A stretch of 64,000 nucleotides of DNA from Marchantia polymorpha subsp. ruderalis. Taxonomy: Eukaryota; Streptophyta; Marchantiopsida; Marchantiales; Marchantiaceae. How positions within the stretch are numbered: the stretch's first letter is position 1; every line of letters starts with the position of its first letter. The stretch covers positions 10,131,501-10,195,500 of the forward strand of contig AP031355.1 in assembly GCA_037833965.1 (NCBI GenBank), written 5' to 3'. The translations under genes and the position numbers were made by a program. The notes under the pieces are model-generated. The model was not told the origin of the DNA, did not search any database, and saw nothing but the letters and a program-made list of their open reading frames with translations. This document shows, piece after piece, positions 20,418-29,484 of this stretch.

Positions 20418-22961
20418 ATGTCGAAGGTTCTCCAGCTGCGAGTGTCTCCACTCAGGGTGCCGCAGATCGGTCTACGCGCATTTCAAGATGTGCTGTTGAG
20501 GCTGAAGCTCAATTTTCTCCTATGGGGGTGGAATTGGACATGTCCGGAGATGGTGCGCGAGTATCTGCAAGAGAGACACAAGCCTTCTCGCGGATTTCGC
20601 CCACACCCAGAGAGATGGGACATTTGCAATTGGGCGCAGGTGTTGGGCAGGTGTGCCGGCGAGGAAGGGGATCTCCTCTTCGAGGCCGACAGCGTGAAGG
20701 TGTCCCAGGAGGAAGAAGTCTCTTACAATGAGCTCTTCAAAGTTGCCAGACATCCCAAGAACGGTTTCCGGACACGGGATTACAAGGATCGATTGCGGAG
20801 AAATGTCGCGACGGCATTGCTGCAGATATTGCAGCCGACCAAGACTGCCTACATGCATGGTTGGCAGGTAGAGTTTGTGGAGCTAGTGTTGTCAGGAGCT
20901 CCAGTGCATTGGGCACGGCTCCTGTGGAAGGTGACGCGCCAACATGCGCAAGAAGAGAGGGGAGGAACCCTCAATCATCTATCGCCTTACTTAATCGTGT
21001 TTTACCGGGCGATGGGATGTTTGACGAATGCTGAGAAAACTCGGTTTCCGCAGCTGACCCGGACTTATCCAGGTAGATATTCGAGGGAGGCCGAAGTAGA
21101 CACGGATCCGGACGAGGAACCTGCCAGTACGCCTCCGGCTCCGGCTCCAGCAAGAGCAGCAGAAGAACGTCGAAGTGAGCGCATTCCGCGAAAGCGGAAG
21201 TGGGATGAGAGACCTGAGGACAGGCAGCCGGAAGTGCCAGCTGGTCGGCCCACCCCCGAGCCTCACAGTCGACCAAAACAGAGGGCACGCAAAATGCCAA
21301 CTGTTACTGAGGAGACCAGGCAAACTCCGACCCGGCGGAATCTCACACAGGAAGAGATAATCGCTCAGATCCTAGGGAAGACGGCAGAAACCTCTGCACA
21401 GAAGGCACCACGGCCTTCGGGAGGAGATGGACGGACTGACAGCCGGCCGGCTGCGAGTCGGATGACTGAAGGTCGACAAGCGGAAGGAAGGCCAACTGAA
21501 CGGCGCGTTGAACCGGATAGCAGGCCGGAAGCAGAAGAGAGTTTGGCTGACGAGCCAACAATCCTCAGAGGGTCGTCTTTGGCGGAAGGCACTTCTGGAA
21601 GGACGCCACCAGCAAGCAGGCCAAGTGGAGTCAAGACGCGCAGGGTGTATCCGACTCCCAGTCGGACAACTGCTGGTCGGCCGACTGCGAGTCGGACAAC
21701 AGAGAGTCAGTCGGATTCGCCGACTGCGAGACGGATGGGGCCAACGACGAGTGTGCGGACGCCTTCGGCGGACGCACCTTCAGCAAGGACACCTTCTGCG
21801 CAGATTGCGCCGGAAGGACAGGCAGCAGAAGCGGGCGGATCAAGAGTGACAAAAGTCACTGCGGCGTCGACCCCTTCACAAACCGAAGATCGAACCGGAA
21901 CAGGGGCTCAAGCAGTGGGATCTCCCACTGCCCTGGATATTTTAGCAGGCAGTGGAGCAGCAGCCGCAGCGGAAGCTGCTGCGCGCCACAGTTCCAGGGA
22001 GTCGCCAAGGGATTCGGTGGCGACTGAAATCCTCGAGACTGAGGATGAGACGAGCTCGGAAGAGCAAGAAGAGGATTCGGTGCAGAAAACGCCAACAGGG
22101 GTGCTGTGCGAACAGATAGTTCCACTCCTGCGATATCTGGATCGCAAGACGTCCAAATACGCAAGTGCTTTAAAACCGCAGTCGTATGTGGAGACTATCA
22201 GGCGAAGGACGAGGAGCAAGGTGGCAAGGTGGGCCTCTAGATGCCAAGTATATGTGGATAGGAACACCGCCCTCCAACAACACCTGGCGGTCACACAGAA
22301 GCTATACCAAGCCTTGCAGCAGCAGAGGGAGGATGCGGCGACGAAAAGTCAGGCGGATGCCGAACTAATACGGGCAAAGATCGAGTCGGAACTGCAGGAG
22401 GAGCGGAGACAGAACAAAGTCTTAGCAGCCGAGCTTGCGCGCCAGACGCGCGCCTTAGAAGAAAGTCAAAGAGCCCGCAAGGAGGATGAGGAGTTGTTGT
22501 GCAACTTGCAATCCGAGTGCTTGGATTTGAGGACACAACGTGCGGGATTAGAAATGCAGCTGGCAGAGGTGGAGAGCAGCTGTAGGGCACGAGGAGAGTT
22601 GGCGGCACGGGTGACTCGTTGTCTAAAAGGATACACCCATTGGGAGGTGGCAGCTCAAGAGAGGGTTACACTCCGGGAGTTCGAGCTTCGGGCGGCGGCC
22701 TTGACGGAAGGTGACAGTCGGAGTCGGCGGCGAGTGGCGAGAAAATTAGAAACCTTCTTGTCGGGTGCGCGCGACACTATGGCGCACTTGCAGTCGGAAG
22801 TCACTGCAGCGCTCCGACGCCTGGGGTTACGCAGCCGGTCGGAAGACTGGCAAGGTAGAGATAGTAAGCGGAGCAGTCCGGCGCGCAGGAGGCGCAGCAC
22901 CGGATCTGCTGAGTGCAGTAGAGTAGTTTGGTTTCGCGCAGATGCTGCGAGTGGTAGATAG
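20418..22961 (+). CDS. U3-encoded ORF of LTR1b, 847 aa from the conserved ATG
   Basis: Uninterrupted frame. The ATG at 20418 (AACGCAATG) aligns with an internal Met of the LTR1 protein just before the conserved domain; the frame is open further upstream from about 20328. Residues ~1-215: conserved domain (LLWGWNWTCPEMVREYL, YKDRLRRNVATALLQILQP, VHWARLLWKVTRQHAQEERGG). Residues ~215-530: Pro/Arg/Thr-rich, with 'ASRTT/SRPT' repeats rather than PVHR. Then DILAGSGAA, an acidic block, VPLLRYLDRK, a coiled coil, and a basic tail (RRRRSTGSAEC). Many substitutions separate it from LTR1, but domain order, spacing and core residues hold while flanking LTR DNA does not align well. This points to selection on the protein. 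Function unknown. Confidence 0.75.
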   Translation: MSKVLQLRVSPLRVPQIGLRAFQDVLLRLKLNFLLWGWNWTCPEMVREYLQERHKPSRGFRPHPERWDICNWAQVLGRCAGEEGDLLFEADSVKVSQEEEVSYNELFKVARHPKNGFRTRDYKDRLRRNVATALLQILQPTKTAYMHGWQVEFVELVLSGAPVHWARLLWKVTRQHAQEERGGTLNHLSPYLIVFYRAMGCLTNAEKTRFPQLTRTYPGRYSREAEVDTDPDEEPASTPPAPAPARAAEERRSERIPRKRKWDERPEDRQPEVPAGRPTPEPHSRPKQRARKMPTVTEETRQTPTRRNLTQEEIIAQILGKTAETSAQKAPRPSGGDGRTDSRPAASRMTEGRQAEGRPTERRVEPDSRPEAEESLADEPTILRGSSLAEGTSGRTPPASRPSGVKTRRVYPTPSRTTAGRPTASRTTESQSDSPTARRMGPTTSVRTPSADAPSARTPSAQIAPEGQAAEAGGSRVTKVTAASTPSQTEDRTGTGAQAVGSPTALDILAGSGAAAAAEAAARHSSRESPRDSVATEILETEDETSSEEQEEDSVQKTPTGVLCEQIVPLLRYLDRKTSKYASALKPQSYVETIRRRTRSKVARWASRCQVYVDRNTALQQHLAVTQKLYQALQQQREDAATKSQADAELIRAKIESELQEERRQNKVLAAELARQTRALEESQRARKEDEELLCNLQSECLDLRTQRAGLEMQLAEVESSCRARGELAARVTRCLKGYTHWEVAAQERVTLREFELRAAALTEGDSRSRRRVARKLETFLSGARDTMAHLQSEVTAALRRLGLRSRSEDWQGRDSKRSSPARRRRSTGSAECSRVVWFRADAASGR

Positions 22962-22994
22962 GATAGCGTAGTGCTAGTTAGGATCTTTTGAGAG

Positions 22995-23024
22995 TATAAA
23001 GTAGATCAAGGCGTTTTGCCTTGG
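22995..23024 (+). promoter_or_regulatory. LTR1b TATA box and hairpin
   Basis: TATAAAGTA followed by CAAGGC-GTTTT-GCCTTG; compare CCAGGC-GTTTT-GCCTGG in LTR1. The second base pair of the stem is changed on both sides. Confidence 0.72.
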
Positions 23025-23918
23025 GACTCTTCCAGTTTCGGAAGTGCAGATCAGGAACTCACTTTCTTGGCGTGTTTGTGCATTTTGGTCCTGGCACCAC
23101 GTAGAGAAGCTTCAGCATAGCGAAGTTACCGTATGTTATAGTTGAAGGCCTTCGGCTGAATGTTCAGAGCTAGCACCCGGTTAGAGACTTGAGTAGTGCG
23201 GATCTGCACCTGCGGGTGATTTCTGATGCTCAGAGCCGGCTGCGAGTTAGATACTTGAACAGTTCCCCCTTACTCCTTCGAGTGACATATCCTGATTGTA
23301 CTCCTACGGGAAGTTTCCCCTGAATGCCAATGTGAAGTTTCATTACTTCGTGTAAACCTTGGTTTGTAATTCAGGTTGTGTGTGTGTTACTGGATCGTGT
23401 TTTCAGTAAGTTCTCAGTCGGGTCTGCACTCCCTGCGTTTTGTGTGATAGTCGAGGGTGACGTCCACGGCGTACGTAGAGGCTTCGTTCCGAAGTGAGAA
23501 GTCCAGTCCGGGTACCCCCGCTAGTTCCTGGCGGAAGGGCAGTAAAAGCCGGAGTGGGAGGCACTTCCTGCAGAACCTCTGAGTGAACTTGCGAGACACT
23601 TTCCTCCTGAAATCCGAAGCGGAGGTCCTGACCGACCTCCGAGTTGTGCTTTTTGCCAGTTTCAGGTGTGTGTGTGTGTGTGTTGAGTGACCAAGCTGTA
23701 CCGTGCATCCTCCGAGCATCCTCCGAGTTGAGATCCTCCTCCGAGTCGAGCCGCCGAGTCGAGCACTGCAGTATTTCTGGGAGTGACAGTCGCCTAGAAT
23801 TCAAACTCTACAAAAGTCTGTTAAACGTGACACTTTTACTCTGTGTGTTGCCTCTGTCCCTGTGGGTTCGATCTTTTTACCACCATACTGCAGTTTTAGC
23901 CTTTGGTGGGTTATTACA

Positions 23919-24002
23919 ACTGGACACACCACATGCTTGATGAATGTCTACCTGACTCGACTGGAGGAGGAGGCCCTGGCTGTTGACTCCTGATCATCAA
24001 GG
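23919..24002 (-). pseudogene. TSD ACTGG and continuation of the family 2 gag
   Basis: ACTGG (23919-23923) is the right duplication of the solo LTR1b. The remaining ~80 bases continue the minus-strand family 2 gag, rich in Gly/Pro codons, until the next family 1 insertion at 24003, preceded by CAAGG. Confidence 0.7.
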
Positions 24003-25249
24003 TGTGGTACCCCACTTTTGGCAATTTTGAGGAAATTAAAACATTTTTGGAAAACTCTACCCTGGCAGCATTGTAAATAGCCTTCGGTACATCAAAACGG
24101 AGTGAATCCGGAAGATCGCGGGGATTCTCGAGGGATCTTGTAGAATCTGGGATTTGGGGAGCAGCAGTAAGGACAGGCACCACCCTCCCTGCGAGCTCTG
24201 CAGTTAGGACCCCTACGACGCAAGGCGCAAAACCCGCCTTCGGAGGTTGCGTCCGCGGCTGTAGAGAAATCCTCCATAATTAGGTCAACCCTCGGGCGCC
24301 TTGACCAAGTTAGGGTCCCGTTGGAAAGAGCTCGACGCACTGATTCCAACGAGCCCAAGAACGCCTGGAACGGATGAGGACTTAGGGAGTTATCACTATT
24401 GGAAGAAACGGAGGCGGTCGCCTACGGCGGAAGGAGTTCGCCATAGGCGCGAATCCCGCCTACGCGGAAGGGGGAATCAAGTTTTGTCCTATGCGCGGGC
24501 GAAGGCGTTCGCCTGTGCACAGGCGAAGTAGGGTTAGGAAAGGCGCGAAGTCCGCCTATGCACAGGCGACCGCCTGTGCACAGGCGCTTCGGCGTCGGCG
24601 GGAAATCCGCCTTGGGCCTTAGAAATGCGCCTTGTGAGGTAGAAAGTGTACGACGCCTTCCGCGCCAGCGCAGCGCCGCGTACGGCGGAAGAGCCGCTAG
24701 AGTAATCAAATCGGTACGGACTATGCGGACGGGACGGGTGGATGCGCTCTTGGACGGACGGAGTTGCGGCGGCGGAAGCGCCGACGGAAAGACAAGGAAC
24801 GGACAGACTGGACGGAGACGGCTGACCACGGTCAACGCCTTCCGCGCCAGCGCAGCGCCGCGCACGGAATTCGCCTGCGCACAGGCGAACGCCTGTGCAC
24901 AGGAGGATGTTCAAGTTCCGCGCCGGCGGAGGATCCGCAGAGGAGTCTTCCTGCGCACAGGCAGGAGTTGAACTTTTGTCCGACATGCGGACACACGCGT
25001 CAAGGCAGAGGGGGATTCGCCGAGGGGCGGTACGAACAAGTGTACCGCGCAAGGCGGAGAACTCGCCTTCGGCGCTACGCCCCCATGTCCGCGGGGTAAT
25101 ACGCTCGCGGAGTTCAAATCCGCCAATTCGAGCGTGAGAGTTTAATCGACGACGGCGGAGCGTGAAGCCGCGCGTGAGAGCGAAGACCGTTCCAGCGTAC
25201 AGCCGGCGCGGCCATCAAGTGAGACGTTCTTCACGAGCAAGAGCCGACC

Positions 25250-28200
25250 ATGACCTTCGACCGGGCGGCGGAGAACGTTCCATTCTTGAATTCGCGATTC
25301 CAATCTCTTGTGCGCGCTGCGCGCATCCATCTGCTGGCTGCTGAACATTCTCGACGTCGCCGCACAGGAGATTTCTTGTTGATTGAGGGAGAAGTGAATG
25401 CGCGTGATTTGGAATTGAGGGCGATTAGAGTTTGCCGAGAGAGAAAGAAGCTCGGGCGGTGCGGAAGTAGAATGAGCGGGCGAGCGAACCCCAGGAACGC
25501 AATGACAAGACCAAGCAGGTTGCGGATGGTGCCACTTCGCCTACCACAGAACGGGCTGCGCGCTTTCGAGGAGCGCTTAATAGCAAGAAAGCTCGATTTC
25601 TTGCTATGGGGATGGAACTACATCTGTGCGAATATGGTGCGCGAGTGGCTAGAGCCACAGGGACCACCCTCGCGCGGATTGCGTCCGCATGTTGATCGGT
25701 GGACAGTCCAAGATTGGGCGCAGGCGTTGGGAAGATGTGCTGGCATGCCAGGGCATCTCCTTTTCGACAGTGAGAGCATCAAGGTGACCAAGCAAGAAGA
25801 GGCGCAATTTGTGGAGCTGTTCAAGACCGGAAGATCTACCAAGAATGGGTACAGGACCCGTGATTACAAGGATCGATTTCGCCGGACTTTGTCCGCGGCT
25901 CTGATGCAATTACTGCAGCCGCACCGCGCCTGCTACATCACATTGTGGCAAGTCTCTTTTGTGGAGTGCGTCATCGAGGGAACTCCAATTCACTGGGCGA
26001 GCATCCTGCACAGGGTGATGCGACAACACGCGTTTGAGGAGAAGGGGGGAACTCTAAACCATCTCTCTCCTTTCCTCAACAATTTTTATCGACAGCGGAA
26101 TTGTTTGACAGCGGCGGAGCTTGAACATTTTCCGCCATTGTCCATCGACCATCCCGGGAAGTATGTGCGGGAGAATGAGGTCGACACTGATGCAGAGGAG
26201 TCACCGACTTCTACCCCATCAAGGCGGAGGGACGAAGGGAGACATACTCCTGCAGCACGAGTGCCGCGGAAGCGGCAATGGAGGGAAGAGTCTGAAGAGG
26301 AGCAGCATCAAGAACCCTCTGCTCCCATTCGACCGCGGCCGCCGTGCGAGCCATACAGCCGGCCGAAGCAGAAGGCACGCAGACAGGTGTTACCAGCCGA
26401 CAGTGCGGACACGGCGACGATTGCGACGGAGAAAGGAAGTGCGTCGCCAGAGGGGCATGAGGAAGCGCGGACGACCGCAGGAGCGACGGGCCACGCTGCA
26501 ACCTCGACGGGAGAGAGGCCGCCTACGGGCCAAGGGCCTCCGGAGTTACCACGTGCGACGCGGACAGATGTTCCGTTTGCGCACAGACGAGTTTCCGCGG
26601 ACGGACGAGCCTCCGCGGACAGGCGATCACAAGTGGACGTGGATCTACGCTTACGCGTGGGAAGGAGCACTCCGCCTATGCACAGGCGCTCACCTGTGCA
26701 CAGGTCGCCTGTGCACAGGACACCTCCACACGTGCCGCCTGTGCACAGGCAAGAATCACCCCCGTTCCAACGTAGGAAGGGGAAGGAGCCGGCGGAAGAA
26801 CCGCCTACGAGACACCGGCCCTCGGGGCCAGACCCTCCGGCGCACCACGCGGCGCAATTTGCGCCTTCGGCGCCAGGGCCTTCGAGCCGAAGAGATACGA
26901 GCAGGGAGCGTGCGGAGGCCGCACCATCGGCGGGAAGTCCGCCGATAGTTGCGCCTTCGGCGGTAGGGCCTATAGGCCAAGGAACATCGGGCGAGCGGCC
27001 CCCGGCCATGTCGCCTTCGGCGATGGATGCCCGCGGCGCTACGCCTGCGGCGGACAAGGCGCCGGCAAATGCGCCTGCGCACGGGCCGGGCACAGCCCCC
27101 ACGGACTGATCAAGGGAGCGGCAACAGACGATGGAGCGGAGTGACTGTCCGCGGGATGAAATTTCGATGCGCGATGCGCAATCAAACCCCGCGCAGCCAC
27201 CCTCCGCTCGATCGCCTTCGGCGGCGGGCGACGGCGGCAGAGAGGACGCGGTAGACAACCAACAAGCGAGCGACGGGGATGCCGCACGAGTACATTCGCC
27301 TTCCGCCTTAGACATTTTGGCGACGAGCAGCGAGGCTGCAGCCGTGCCTTCGCAGGCAGCACACGTCGACGACGTGCAGCCCCACTCGGGGCAGTCGCCG
27401 ACGCAATCAATGGCGACTGAAATTCTCCACTCTGATGATGACGACGGGGGCTCCACGGAAGAAATGTCAGGAGCAGAAGACACCGAGGAGGAGGAAGAGG
27501 AAATTGTTGGAGCGCCGGCGGCGGCGCTCTCTGAGCAGGTGATTCCGTTGCTGAGGTACTTGGATCGCAAGGTCGATAAATACGCCGACCCACTCCAGCC
27601 GGGATCTTACATCGAATTAGTGCGCAGGCGGACTCGCACTAAAGTCCACACCAGCAAGCTATTAGCTAGAGTGGACCAGGAGTTGAGGGAATTGAAGGAG
27701 AAGCATGCATGCTTGTGGGGTCAGTACAAACTTAATCAGAAATTCTACAAGCACTCCGAGAAGATGAAGGATGAGAAACTGGACGAGCTCACCAAGGAGC
27801 AGGTGAAGGTCAAGGAAGCACTCATTTCTGAGCAGGCCCAGAATCGGATTTTGTCAGAGGAGCTCGTGCGACAGACGCGGTTGTTGGAGCAATGTCAGCT
27901 CGCACGGCAGGCGGATGAAGAGTTAATCCGCGGGTTACAGTCAGAGTGTGGCGAATTGAGAGCGCAACGTGCTGAAGCCGAATCGCAATTAGTGATAATT
28001 GAAGAGGATCGCAGGAAGGAGGCGGATCGCACGAAGGTGGAGACGGCGAGGCGTGTCGCCCACTGTCTCAAGGGCTACGCCCACTGGGAAGTGAAGGCGC
28101 AGGAGAAACTCACACTGCGTGAGTTTGAATTGCGCGCAGCCGGGTTGTTGTCAGGCGACAGTAGGAGTCGGCGGAAGGTAGCAAAGAAGCTCGATGCCTT

Positions 28201-28390
28201 TCTGTCGAAGGCACAGGATACCATGTCCGCCCTCGAAGTGGAGGTGTCCGCGGCGTTGCAGCGTTTGGGACTGCGCAGTCGAGCGGAAGATTGGCAGGGT
28301 AGGGAGTTAGTGCGCGGCAGTCGGCCGCGCAGGAGACGTAGTACAGGTTCCGCGGAGTGTAGTGTAGCGTGGTTCCGTGCAGGCGTGTAG
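25250..28390 (+). pseudogene. U3 ORF in the 5' LTR of element B
   Basis: Same start context, domain order and end as the 1,041-aa frame at 3535-6660 and highly similar in sequence: conserved N-domain, PVHR repeats encoded by GCCTGTGCACAGGC hairpins, acidic block, coiled coil, basic tail. This copy carries about one break. Confidence 0.8.
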
Positions 28391-28426
28391 CGTAGTGCAT
28401 TGTAGTGCTAGGTAGGACTTAGAAGG

Positions 28427-28455
28427 TATAAAATAGTTCCAGGCGTTTTGCCTGG
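28427..28455 (+). promoter_or_regulatory. LTR promoter (TATA plus hairpin) driving element B
   Basis: TATAAAATA followed by CCAGGC-GTTTT-GCCTGG. As part of a 5' LTR this would start the genomic RNA about 1 kb upstream of gag. Confidence 0.75.
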
Positions 28456-29420
28456 GGTTCTTTCCCATCAGAAGTGCAGATCAGGAACCCATTTCCTTTG
28501 CGTGTTTGTGTCCTTGAGTTCTGTCACCACGCACGAGGAGTTACAACTTAGCGTTCCGCATTTTGTAGCTGAAGGCCTTCGGCCGAATGTTCAGAGCTAG
28601 TCCATTGGTTAGAGACTTGAGTAGTTCGGAACTGCACCTGCGGGTGACTGCCGATGCTCAGAGCCAGTGACTAGTTAGATACTTGAACAGTTCGCCCCTA
28701 CACCTTCGAGTGTTTCTTTCTGATTGTACTCCTTGGGATTTTTCCCCTGAATGCCAAAGTGAAGTTTTGCTACTTCGTGTAAGCCTTGGTTGTAAATTCA
28801 GGTTACGCTGCAGCAGGTGCCTTGAGGGTAACCCCTGTAGTATTTCTGGGAATGACAAGTGCCTGAGAATTCAAACTCTTCAATAGACTGTTGTTGTGTT
28901 ACTGGAATGTTTCACAGTGAGTCCTTCAGTGCGGACCTGTGTTCTCTGCGCGTTTTGTGAGTTGAGAGTGTTGTTCACCGCGTAGGAGTGACTTCGATCC
29001 GAAGTAGGCAGTCCAAACCGGGTTTCCTACACTAGCAGCAAGCTAGTGGAAGTGTTGTAAAAGCCGGAGTTGGAAGCCACTGCCCGCAGCTTCGCTGAGT
29101 GTGCTCGCGAGAGACTTTTCCCCCCTGAAATCTTGAGTAGAGGTCCTAACGGATCTCTGGGTTGTATTTCTGTAGTTTCAGGTGTGTGTGTGTGTGTGTG
29201 TTACGCTGCACTGTGCGACCTCCGAGTGCGCTCCGAGTGGACACTTGCAGTATTTCTGGGAGTGACAGTTGCCTGAGAATTCAAACTCCTCAATAGTCTG
29301 TTAAATGTGACACTTTGTACCCTGTGTGTTCCTCTGTGCCTGTGGGTTCGACCTTTCTACCACTATATTGCAGTTTTAGCCTTTAGTGGGTTATTACATA
29401 AGAAGCCGACAACTTCTTTT

Positions 29421-29438
29421 TGGCGCCGCTGCCGGGGA
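29421..29438 (+). promoter_or_regulatory. Primer binding site, tRNA-Asp type
   Basis: TGGCGCCGCTGCCGGGGA, 22 bases after the LTR end; identical to the sites at 715 and 40623. Confidence 0.9.
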
Positions 29439-29484
29439 CAGTTGCGTCAACACCGGGGTTTTTACGAGCAGCCATGCTCGGTGA

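Larger units (their letters stand above)
19063..23918 (+). mobile_element. Solo LTR of the divergent subfamily LTR1b, 4,856 bp
   Basis: Begins TGTGGTAACACAC, aligning base by base with the LTR1 start, and ends GGGTTATTACA, with ACTGG duplications on both sides. It interrupts the family 2 gag. U3 (to about 22990) is strongly diverged from LTR1 outside the ORF, while the last ~110 bases of U5 are nearly unchanged. Contains a shared-motif copy (19455-19552), an intact U3 ORF, TATA (22995) and a GT repeat (23665-23683). Looks whole. Confidence 0.92.
24003..29398 (+). mobile_element. LTR1, 5' LTR of element B
   Basis: Full-length LTR from TGTGGTACCCC to GGGTTATTACA. Includes hairpins GCCTGTGCACAGGC at 24511-24524 and 24572-24585, a U3 ORF region 25250-28390, TATA 28427, R/U5 with a GT repeat 29182-29201. 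Confidence 0.92.

Noticed and set aside
26308-27570. Long antisense frames opposite the U3 ORF (also 48700-49590 and 52163-53167, minus)
   Set aside because: They lie exactly opposite the conserved sense frame, are Arg/Pro/Gly-rich from GC-skewed codons, and differ in length between copies. The sense protein explains the conservation.
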